Shown here one piece after another: positions 11,231 through 20,963 of a stretch of 64,000 bases of DNA. The position numbers and the translations under genes were made by a program. The notes under the pieces were generated by a model. The model ran no database searches and was not told the origin of the DNA. It worked only from the letters and a program-made list of their open reading frames with translations. Origin of the DNA: Dichetophora obliterata (lineage: Eukaryota > Arthropoda > Insecta > Diptera > Sciomyzidae); contig OY986437.1 of NCBI GenBank assembly GCA_963920525.1, positions 196,621,511 through 196,685,510 of the forward strand. The letters are read 5' to 3'. Numbering within the stretch: the first letter of the stretch is position 1; each line of letters opens with the position of its first letter.

Positions 11231-12209
11231 AAAGAGAGAATAAATAGACATAGAGAAAATTTAATATAAAATAGATTGTAATAAATACTAATTTTGCTTA
11301 CCTTTCTTCTTCCATGACTAACGTGCAGTATAAATATTCATGTTACCGGGTTCTTGCATTTTGTGCGCGCCAAATGCCAAAATTCTACTCGCTAGAACGT
11401 TTGACTCGGCACCATATCTTATATAGCGATCAGAATAAATTCTATCAAAAGACTATTAACGATCTGGTTTTCCAAAAGTGATCAGGACTTTTTCTCTATT
11501 GATTTATTAAAGAAACTTAATAGCAATAAAAGAGAGGAAAATATTAAGGGGATATACGCAGTTAGGATGCCAAAAAACTAAATTTTTTAAAAAAGTTTTT
11601 CAGAAAAACACATTTTATTGGATTAAGTAATATAATAATTTACACACATTTGTTTAACTTTTACTCAAATAAAAAAAAATGTTATTAAATAATAATCTTT
11701 AAAACTCTTGTAGATTATATTCGGAAGGTCCTCTAAAGTAATATGTCTTGCGGTGTGAGCAATATCTCTGGATCGGATCATGTGATATAAAAAAAACCAA
11801 AAATATTATGGAATAATAAAAATTGTAATTTTTAACAAAGTATCCATTTTTACAAAAAACATTTTGATTTTTGATGAAACTTTTATGAAGAAAATGATAA
11901 ATATTAATTGGAAAAAAATTCCTCCATCAATTAATTAAAAAATATAAATACAAAGCTAGTGTAAGCACTTGAGTCTGATCGGTTGAGCCGTTTTCGAGAA
12001 ATTTTACTCATCGACTCTGAAAACACCATTTTCTCTTTACACATAGTGATTATTTTACATAGTGAATATGCATGTAACTTTGAGAGTCTTTTTAGTTTGA
12101 AGTACAATTTTCAGAGAAAATTCTTAAATATCAAATGTAGTTAGAAGAAATGCATTTTTTTGCATGGAATTGGATGCTTCATTGAGCATAGTTTTGTTCG
12201 ATAACTTTT

Positions 12210-12960
12210 TGCCATTTAAAGGGTAATTTCATTATGCCCCTCTCTTAGAAACTTTCGTCCCTATTGCCAAAAACCTGGTACAGTCAATTTTCACGAGCTT
12301 CTTTTGAGTTGAATGATTTTGCTGGTAATCATAGACAAGAACAGTTGGTATTCACTTGGTGCCAAGTCCGGACTATAAGGTGGATCCATAAAAACCTCCC
12401 GTGGCCTGGCGTTGTCGTGATTGAACACAATTCCTCTCCTATTGTTCAAAGTTGGCCGCTTCTGGGAGATTGCTTTGTTCAAACGGTCAAATTGTTGGCA
12501 GGTCCGAATTAAGAGTTTGACCGTAGGGGAGCAGCTTGATTCTTTAGCAATCCCACCAAACACACAGCAAAACCTTCCTGGCCGTCAATCCTTGCTTGGG
12601 CACCGTTTGTGCCGGCTTATTGCAATTCGACCACGACCGTCTTTTGTTGACGTTGTCGTAAGTGATTCATTCTTCATCAACAGTCACGTGACACGTTTAC
12701 CCCATCGTGTGGCACCTATACATCGAGCTTCTTTATGTATCCCTATGTTTAGTTTCTGGGCAATCAAATCAGTGCTTTCTTACTTGACGGTCGGACTCAA
12801 CGATTTTTATGGTTTTATCGACATTTCCGACAATTGGCCTTCCAGAGCGTGGTGACATCATAATTTTTAACATCAAAGTTACCGGAACGGAATCGAAGAA
12901 AACCAAAATTTCACGTGATTGGTTGTTACAGTATCAGGACCATAGAGACTATTCACATTT
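12210..12960 (-). pseudogene. mariner transposase remnant
   Basis: Reading from 12960 down in shifting frames: FRSGNFDVK, RSGRP, IKIVESDRQ, TVDEEWITYDN (first catalytic Asp region), LLCVWWDCKG, a LDRLNKAISQKRPTL block, GIVFNHDNARP (second Asp), PPYSPDLAPSEYQLF (third position changed from Asp to Glu) and a REGHNEITL-like end. These blocks appear in the normal mariner order, but several frameshifts and stops and the D-to-E change make it dead. It belongs to a different lineage from the Mos1-like copy at 41065. Confidence 0.85.
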
Positions 12961-13127
12961 TCAACCGCTGGCTTGTGTTTTCGCCCTTATTGAAGAAAAA
13001 CTAAAATGTGGCTTATTTTCTCTTTGCTAATGTCCATATTTGACGCAGCCACATTTGACCATATTTGCCATCGTCTGCAGAGAGGTGGCAGCCGAACAGA
13101 AATATTAATTAAATTGAAAAAACATTC

Positions 13128-13202
13128 TGTCTGAGCTGGGGTTTGAACCGCAGTTCTTTAGCCCACGGGCCGCGCACTCTACCAGTAGGCCACGGCCACC
13201 AC
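13128..13202 (-). repeat. tRNA-like sequence (tRNA pseudogene or SINE head)
   Basis: On the minus strand a GTGGCCTACTGGTAGAGTGC block resembles a tRNA D-arm (pol III box A) and GGTTCAAACCCC resembles the T-arm (box B), spaced as in a tRNA. The anticodon region and acceptor pairing look poor. A working tRNA is unlikely; a SINE or decayed tRNA fits better. Confidence 0.55.
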
Positions 13203-13207
13203 TAAAG

Positions 13208-15420
13208 CCATCTTTTGAAAAAAATTATGCATTTCTTTTTACTACACCTGACATCTAAGTATTATGAAAATTAAATGAAAAAATAGAGTTTTTTATATTT
13301 TAACTGCCTATAACTCCTTAGTGCAAATAAATAATAATTCAGCACCACTAAACAATACTCATTAGTAAATTAAAAGATTCTTAAGAATTATCTCGGATCG
13401 TTTTATTTTATTTTTGCAACTTGTAAAATTTTAAGTCCACTTTTAAGGGTTCAAACCGATAGACCACTCGCCCGAATGCCCTTCCAACCGCAAGATGGCC
13501 TGTAATCAATCACCACCACACTCCTTCTCAATACAGAAACCGACCATTACAAACAATCAAAATCATAACAATGTATAATATAATTAAATTACATAAAAAA
13601 GAAAAACAAAAACCGAACTAAAAGCATTATTTTTAAGTTCTACGTTTAAGCATTGATGACAAAGTTGTCTAAATATTTGCAGCAAAAAATAAAACAAAAA
13701 CAAAAACAACTTATTATTAAAAATACTTTAGAATTTATTTAAAAGGAAGTTATGCCATCCGTTTGACAACAATAACAACATCTTGTTATGGTCATGGTTA
13801 GCACTGGGAACGACTTGAGTAGCGAACGAAAACAACAACAACAACCTGACCATATAAAAATAAGCAGTACGTCCAATAGTTAAAATCGTCTTAGATCGTC
13901 TGTAAAGCGATCGTTTAAATATTTGCAGCTTAATTCCTAAGCTTTGTTGTATTGTATTGTATTGTATTGAATTGATATGAATTGAATTGAAACCATTTTA
14001 GTTGCCTGCATTCAATTAGCCAAAAATCTTGCATCTACAGTCTTGGACACAAAACTCAAAAACAAAAATAAAATTAAACAAAAACAACAACAAAAAAGGT
14101 CGTGCTATTTTATAATACTATTTTTATTATGATTATGATTATCATTGCAATTATTACTCATAACAACGCTCACACTGTAATTTAAGTAATAAAACCCGTT
14201 ACGACGGCGAAATCCACAAAGTTTGTAAACAATTGACAGTGGTTTATGATTTTTTTTCTTTTTTATTTTAATTTCTTATGTAAATTTTTACAAAAACCCA
14301 CTCTAACTGTTTTAATTGTAAGTATTTTTTATATATAACGAAAGGACATTAAACTAATTATATTATTATTATTCTTATTATATATTTATATATATGTATA
14401 CATATAAATAAATGATTAAATAAATAAATAAATACTAAATGACAAATTGACACAACACACACACACATACACTTGCATATATTTACTCTATATATATATA
14501 TACTATATGTATATGCATATAATAAAATATATATATATGTGTATATGTACTAGTTAATTAGCCTTAATTTTTTTGTTTTTATTATCGTAATTATAAATTA
14601 ATTGAAAATGTTATTCTTGTAAAAAGCATTAAAAAATACTTTGAATTAAAAAATACCTACGCAAAGTTTGTAGCAGCAATTCTTTTATACCCATTAAGTT
14701 TTTCTGTTTACACGTACCTATTATTAAATACATACAAAAAAATAACAATAATAAAAGCATTATTAAAATTGTACATTTTGTTTTACTATTTCTTGGGTTT
14801 ATATGCATTTTTATAAATTTTCGTTTTAAAATAAAATAATACATAAACTTTATTTTGTTTTTAATAAATATTGTAAAGGTACCAAAAACAACAAAAACAA
14901 CTGCAACAATAATATCATTAACAACAATAGCATTTAACTGAAATTGTTACTTTTACAACAGCGACAATTTTCTTATGTTTTTCCACATGAATAAAATTGC
15001 CCTTAAATAAAATGCCTTTAATAAAACTAAAATAAAACAAAAATATATGGAATGATAACAAACGAATTGCAAAATTGAAATTGAAATGTATTTCATCATA
15101 GTGTTGAAAATAAAACAATTGATACAAAGTTAAAAAACAAACCACACAGACACCACTTTAATTAAATAATTCTAAACAATAAAATGTAATTTAACAATTT
15201 CCATACAAAACCACACAATTGTTTCTTCTTTTTTTTTTAACGAACAGGTAATCAGTTTATCTATCGAAGCAGGTCCAAAAAGTTTCAAATTTATTGGTAG
15301 TTTTATATATCCAAACCCTAACTTGCATCATTTCCGTTGTTCAACATTCGTCGACGATACTATTGTAATGCAGACTGTAAGCATGATGTAGCTTTATTTT
15401 ATGTGTTGTTAAGGAGTGTT
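13208..15420. other. AT-rich non-coding DNA with microsatellites
   Basis: No gene is supported. It contains CAA-rich stretches, an ATTGT pentanucleotide array (about 13944-13985), ATT/ATTATTATG runs near 14130-14160 and TA/ATGTATA runs at 14375-14560. The short open frames are AT-rich and lack motifs. It could include a UTR of a gene not identified here. Confidence 0.5.
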
Positions 15421-15606
15421 ATGAAAACCGACAACTGTCAGAATCAGTTTTGAACTAGCCAGAGATTTTGTTTTGGTGTTATAGAAACCTATTATCGATT
15501 TTGAAGACTGTTTCATTTTCGAAATTGGTTTTGTGTCAATTTTAGGTGTTGTAGAAACCGATTTATCGATTTGATTGTTTAAAAACGAAACGGTAACGAA
15601 AAATTT

Positions 15607-16071
15607 GAGGGCCGATTACGCAAGTTGGCTTCTATCGAAAATGGTAGCGGAATTGAATTTAACTATTACGCAACTCCCCTCGCCCAAACTTGAAACGTAG
15701 GGAGCGAATTCGAGCTGGCGTTCGTTTATGAAATCGACTGCCATTTCTTGCCGAATTTGACACAAAGAATGTAGAGAACGCGAAATGGCAAAAAGTTTAT
15801 TAAATACGAAAAAGTAAGTAAAACTAATTAAATTAAGTGCAATTATGTTTTTTAACAAGTGGTTTACGTTTATTTGTTTAACAAAATCTCTTTTCTAATT
15901 TGCAGAGTTTCATGTCACACAAAGCAGGAACAATTCCTGTCAATTTCTTTAGGAATGACTGGAATTGAAATGCTGGCTCTTATCGAATGGCATAATAAAC
16001 GATAACGCAGCGAGGCGAGTAGCTTAAAGCGGAATGAAAACGAGGTACTTCAAGTTGCGTAATCGGCCCTC
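15607..16071. mobile_element. MITE with GAGGGCCGATTACGCAA ends
   Basis: The left end GAGGGCCGATTACGCAAGTTG is inverted at the right end, CAAGTTGCGTAATCGGCCCTC. The 465-bp interior has no transposase. No target duplication could be fixed. The ends resemble those of the MITE at 20434-20846 (AGGCTTGATTACCC), so both may use related transposases. Confidence 0.7.
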
Positions 16072-16072
16072 T

Positions 16073-16270
16073 GATGACTTAGCGCGACAGGGCGCAGTCA
16101 CAAAGTTTATAGAACCAGAACCATTCTGCGGATTGGGCACAGACTCTATAAAAAAATAACTAAGAAGGGAGGAGAGACACAAAAGATCAAACCGTTGGAA
16201 AAGCCTCCCAAAGCTAAGAATCCAAATTGCTCCTCAGAGATTTTAGCACTTGGAGATCAAAATTGTGTAA
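16073..16270 (+). pseudogene. LINE fragment, region after RNase H (weak)
   Basis: One plus frame gives QGAVTKFIEPEPFCGLGTDS, then a second frame gives a Lys-rich ...WKSLPKLR-like piece. 'TKFIGPEP.CG......' followed by 'W..LPGL....' is seen after the RNase H domain in LOA/I-type LINEs. It is short and frameshifted, so the call is tentative. Confidence 0.4.
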
Positions 16271-16391
16271 AAGCTAAGGTTAGTGTGGCTGTCTCAAACT
16301 AGACACACTTAGGCCAATGAGGCCCATCGTGATATCAAGGGAAAGAGAATTTTTCCTATCTCTATTTAAACAAGTTTGAGCTGTTTACTAA

Positions 16392-16978
16392 TAGCGCATT
16401 CTTTTCTGGAAAAAATTCTGCATTTTTTCTGACCTCTTCAAGAGTTCTGCATTTTTTTCCGTTCTTTTCTAAAAAAAAATGTTGACCTCAAAATAAATCA
16501 TGCTCTTTTTTCGAAAATTCTGACCGCAAAAGTATAATGCAGAATTTTCTGACTTGAAAAATTTGGTGGTTCTGCATTCTGCTCTCTAGTAATACCAACA
16601 TAAAAACAAAAAAATTATAATTTTGACAGTAATATTATATGCTGTGACAATTGTGAGAGGCAAAATGTTCCAATTTTTGAAAAAATTTTTAAATTTAATC
16701 CAAAACAATTTTGATTAAAGTGGTTACTTTTAATAAAACTTAACAGCTCGATGAGTATTTGTTAAAAATGCCATGCAGTCGGCACTATACATAACCTCAA
16801 TCGTAAATACATCGGAATTCAAAACAACAGCGCTGCCAATATCAAATGAAAAAAATGTTGCATTTTTTCCGTTCTTTTCTCAGCTCAAAAGAAGTCAACA
16901 TTCTGTAAATTCTGGTCAGAATCTAAAAAATTCTGCATTCTGTGAGGTCAGAATTTTTTTTCAGAAAAGAATGTGCTA
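16392..16978. mobile_element. Harbinger-type MITE (587 bp) inside LINE copy A
   Basis: The ends TAGCGCATTCTTTTCTG and CAGAAAAGAATGTGCTA are inverted copies, with longer inverted similarity of ~110 bp rich in TTCTGCATTTTT. TAA lies on each side (16389-16391 and 16979-16981). Removing the element and one TAA restores continuous LINE sequence, ...TTTACTAAGCCTAGG..., which lines up without a gap with the uninterrupted copy at about 40633-40650. The 3-bp TAA fits PIF/Harbinger. No transposase is encoded. Confidence 0.85.
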
Positions 16979-17048
16979 TAAGCCTAGGATTCGGTAAATC
17001 GAAGATTCCGAGAGTTCGTTGAGGTCATTGAAGAACCAGTTGCCTAAG

Positions 17049-17370
17049 GGTGATGTTACGGTGGTCGTCATATGATCCCTGGTCATAACACTTTTTACTC
17101 TCTTTTTTTCGTTTGATGAGCTGTGTGACGAAAGTATGTTATGCTGGTGGTCATATGATTCCTGAACACCAGTACACTTTTTGCTACTTTTAGTATTTTT
17201 TCAACCGATGAGTGTTGCTATTAAGCAATTTTCCTTACTGCTTTCATACATTTCGTACTAAAAATGTACTATTTTCATGCCTAAACACAAATGCTGTGAA
17301 TAATTCCACAACGCAACACTGTTTTGATCCCATGATTTCATATTTTCGTCGAATCATTTGGTATTGATGG
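17049..17370. mobile_element. Unclassified insertion in LINE copy A
   Basis: Compared with copy C (about 40690-40720), copy A has ~320 extra bases between AGTTGCCTAAGG and GAAGCGTTTTTGAGCC. The insert has an internal direct repeat (GGTGGTCGTCATATGAT and GGTGGTCATATGATTCCTG) and no coding motif. Its ends are uncertain; GTGATG/TTGATG near both borders may be a mutated duplication. Confidence 0.5.
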
Positions 17371-18697
17371 GACTATGGGAAGCGTTTTTGAGCCAGCGCT
17401 GGGCAAGTTCAGAGGAAATTTACTGTATATTCTTCCTACTCCTCATCTCTACAGCTTCTGCAGAAATCGTAGTGGAGTATGTTCAATCTTTGAGCGTGTG
17501 TCTGCCAATAAGGCAGTGCCCTACGATGGATGCCTACGATGATGCTGATGTGGTCTCTTCTGAGAGAAGTGAGTTCTTTTGAACGCTTTGGGTTGAGTTT
17601 GGGCCAGATTTGCCGCGTTATATTACACGTGTTACCTTCTGACCATCTGTTGTTGGTTGTGATACCGGATAACTCATGTCCAAGGAGTTTACTTGTGGTG
17701 ATAGGAATAGTACCTGTACGAGCGAGCTAATCTGCTTTTCAGTTACCTATAAAATCTTTATATCCAGGAATCCAGCGTAGAAGGATTTTGAGCTGACTTG
17801 CCATCTCGTTTAGAGATCTGCGGCAGTTGAGAAGTGTTTGAGATGTTATTTCAACAGTTCTTAGGGCTTTCAAAGCGGCTTGACTGTCAGATAGTATGCA
17901 AACATCCATGGAAGATATCTCATTCACCTGGAGCTAAGTTAACGCTTCATGTATAGCAGCGATTTCAGCTTGATATACACTGCAATGGTCAGGAAGCCTG
18001 ATGGTTAAATTAATGCTTAATGCTTTTGAGTAGACTCCTCTACCTACTTTGCCATCTAGTTTTGATCCATCAGTAAAGATCTCAATGACATTGTGACGTG
18101 AACGTTTTTCTTGTTCCCACTCTTCTGGAGAGGGAATGGATACATCGAACTTCCTTTTAAAGGATAGTTTTTGCGTGATGTAGTCAATGGACCTAGGTAA
18201 GGGAGGGAGAACTTTTCTAATACAGGAATGTTCTACTGCACCTTCTTTCCACTGGGAGGTGGCTTCTAGGCGGATGGCTGTATTAGCGGCCATCTGTTTA
18301 GCTATGATATCAAGTGGTGTAAGATGGAGCATTGTTTCTAATGCGTCTTAGGGCTCCAATGATGCACAATGATGCGTGGTTCTTAGGGCTCAATGATGCA
18401 CAGTTCCGCTGATCTTTGAACTTTACGGAGAAGGTTTAGATGAGTCTGTTTTTCGAGTGCATACCACCAGACAATAGCACCATATAGCGCAAGATTGGCC
18501 GTACAACTGCTGTATATAGCCAGTGAGTAACACTTGGTTGTAAGCCCCATTTGCTACCTACCACCTTTTTGCATGAGTACAGGGCAATATTCGCTTTTTT
18601 GGCTCTCTCGAGCAGATTTGGATTCCAGTTTGGTTTGCTATCCAGTATAAGGCCCAGGTATTTTGCTTGATTTGAGAAGCTGTCTTGTGTTTCCCAG

Positions 18698-19445
18698 TTT
18701 TCATATGGTTTTTTCTTTTAACGAATCGTTCATTTTGAGAATGCAGTTTTGGTGTACTCATGGTTAAAATAAGATTATTTGAAGGAATTACCGCTATATC
18801 GATTAATTATGGAGTTATCGACTTTTAATTTTTTTCAAACGTTCACTTTATTATGAAATTAAATCCATTCCTTGAGAAAATGATTTTCCCTTGTAAGGAA
18901 TGTTTTTATCACTATTTCGTACAAGGGCAAATCAAAATTTTTAGTGTTTTTTACGATAAAATGATTTGCCCTTGTACAGAATATTTTTATTTCTGTTCCG
19001 TACAAGGGAAAATAAATTTTTTTGTATATATTTTTTACTATTAAATGATTTGCCCTTGAACGGAATATTGTTACAACCAAATTTATTTTTGAATTATGCT
19101 CTCTTTTTTTTTTTGCTTATGACCTTTTTGAAACTGGCCATAGTCGCAAATCCTATTTTGCGGATCACTTATCAAAATTAAATATGATACAAAATTGCTT
19201 ATAAAATGTAATAATAAAAGGTAATTCAATTGCCATTTAAATGACGCATCAATCTTTTGAATCGATTGGATTATTACAAAAATATAAATGTTTACTTAAG
19301 CAGAACTTTTAACAAGAAAAAATATATATAATTAATTGATATATCGATAATTCCGTCAGTGAATCTTATTTTGACTATGAGTATATCAAAACCGCATTCT
19401 CAAAATGAAAGATTAGTTAAAAACAAAAACCATACTATTGTGCTG
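18698..19445. mobile_element. Inverted-repeat element with ~105-bp arms
   Basis: The left arm (18698-18800: TATGGTTTTTTCTTTTAACG, TTCATTTTGAGAATGCAG, TAAAATAAGATT) is inverted at 19345-19445. The interior has no gene but holds a hairpin minisatellite (18878-19085). It abuts the 5' end of LINE copy A. No target duplication was found. Confidence 0.65.
18878..19085. repeat. 81-84-bp minisatellite, each unit a hairpin
   Basis: Units start TGATTTGCCCTTGTAC near 18881, 18962 and 19046. Within a unit TTGCCCTTGTAC and GTACAAGGGCAA are inverted about 25 bases apart, so each unit can fold into a stem. About 2.5 units are present. Confidence 0.75.
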
Positions 19446-19804
19446 TTCAACTAAGCATGTTTACAAAAATGACAAATACAGAAACAATGAAGAAAAAAGT
19501 TTAGCAGTTTTTTCATCAAACGAAAGGTCATTGTTTCAGCTTTTAATATATGATATTTTTGCTTTACCTTAATAACGGAATTTTTAGAGAAAATAACGGT
19601 TTTATGCAAACAAAAATAATAATATGCAGAAAGACCATCTGTAGCGTGACCGGGCTAGAAAGAAAGAATTTGTTTTATCTTTTATTATAAAGATTTATAA
19701 ATTTTCTTTCGAATGATATCCGAATTAATCAGATCGGTAAATTATTAGCAAAGATATAGCCGAATTATTATAAATACTTTGTAAAGTGAAATATTAAAGA
19801 TACT

Positions 19805-20867
19805 AGCTGCGTTCTATTCGCTTCAAAATAATCCAGATTATTTTTTTTATATGCAAGGCAAAAACAAAAATAATAATCCTATAACAAATAGGATTATTTT
19901 TGCCATCCATATAAAATTGTGATATAGCTTTTAAAAAATTTGAAACACAGGTGTCGCACCTGTATATTTTTAAGAGCTGTCATTTCATTTTTTGAATTAT
20001 TTGTTTGTTTGATACAATGACTATTAGGTAGTCATGACAGCTACCTATTTCCTCACGAGCTGCGACCATCGAATGTTAAACAAAAGAAAACAAAACAAAC
20101 CGCGTGTATCACACTCATTGGACGCATTCAGCGGAGTCAACAATTGCACTTTAATTATTTGTATAATTCCACAATATTAATAATAATATTAAATAATTTA
20201 TAATTTTTCTGACGTTTAGAGTAAAACACATTCAGAGAAAAACATCGTTCACTAAGGTATCGCTACCATAACAGTTCACAACAGTTTTGAACGACTCACG
20301 TTCTCACGACACCAAATAGTTATTGTATCATGATTGCTTGTTTGAATTTAATTTTGACTGCAACGGTAGTACCCTCTACGCGTCGTTTTTCTTGCCGTTC
20401 CTTTGAGAAAATTTGTTATCGCGATTATATTAAAGGCTTGATTACCCAAGCGTAACGTGAGGTGACTCAGCGGGATGTAGCGTAGTGCGACGTTGCCTCG
20501 AGGATAAGCGATTACCGAAATCGTAATCCAACGTAGTGCAGGGCACTCATTTTATTCTAGTTGGCTTATTTACTTCTCCTCGTCAACAAAAGATTGCATC
20601 CTTTCTTATATAGTATAAAAATTTACAAAAATGTGAAGTTAAACAAATTTTTTCGCATATAACACAGCAGTCGAATTGTCAAAAATCGTAACGTTGCGTA
20701 GAAATCTATTTTCTACAGACTTCTACGCTGCGTCACGCCACGTTACGATTTCGGTAACGACTTGTACATATTTATCATTAAACAGATTTTACCTTGACAA
20801 TTGGCAACGTCACGCTACGTTACCTTACGCTTGGGTAATCCAGCCTTAAGGCGAAAGGAACGCAGCT
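19805..20867. mobile_element. Outer MITE just upstream of Glo1, ACT duplication
   Basis: The ends AGCTGCGTTCTATTCGC and GCGAAAGGAACGCAGCT are inverted, and ACT flanks both sides (19802-19804 and 20868-20870). A second MITE (20434-20846) is nested in it; without that the element is ~647 bp. It ends 96 bp before the first Glo1 ATG, so Glo1 transcription must start in or right beside it. Confidence 0.7.
20434..20846. mobile_element. Inner MITE (413 bp) with TAA duplication, nested
   Basis: The ends AGGCTTGATTACCCAAGCG and CGCTTGGGTAATCCAGCCT are inverted with one mismatch, followed by partial inverted similarity around GTAACGT and GCGTGACGTTG words. TAA flanks both sides (20431-20433 and 20847-20849), as expected for PIF/Harbinger. 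There is no transposase. Confidence 0.8.
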
Positions 20868-20963
20868 ACTATGAATTAAAAAAAAATAGCAGATTTGAAT
20901 ACTAAAAAGTCGCTTATTCAAATTATATTTACATAACAAGGTGGCATCGCTTCACAGTGAAAT

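Larger units (their letters stand above)
9999..11405. repeat. Pairs of dispersed direct repeats
   Basis: A ~115-bp block at 10046-10160 (TTGCTTACCTTTCTTCTT ... ATATTCATGTTACCGGGTTC ... TCTACTCGCTAGA) returns at 11285-11405 with moderate divergence. A ~39-bp block at 9999-10037 (AATAATTGCAGCAATACT) returns at 10331-10369. They may mark a duplicated or composite element around the Myb/SANT remnant; no borders were established. Confidence 0.6.
16272..18697 (-). mobile_element. LOA/I-like LINE copy A, 5'-truncated, RNase H part
   Basis: The minus strand carries the end of a LINE ORF2: an RNase H domain ([44 protein letters not shown]) and pieces of the C-terminal zinc-knuckle region. Copies B (26203-28570) and C (40519-44670) are the same family. 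The 3' end lies near GCTAAGGTTAGTGTGGC. It is broken by a 587-bp MITE at 16392, a second insert at 17049 and internal rearrangement near 18330-18400. The LINE stops at 18697, next to another inverted-repeat element. Confidence 0.85.

Noticed and set aside
12264..12855. Overlapping plus-strand open frames of 82 and 144 codons
   Set aside because: They are shadows of the minus-strand mariner remnant, whose motifs (HDNARP, PPYSPDLAPSEY) are clear.
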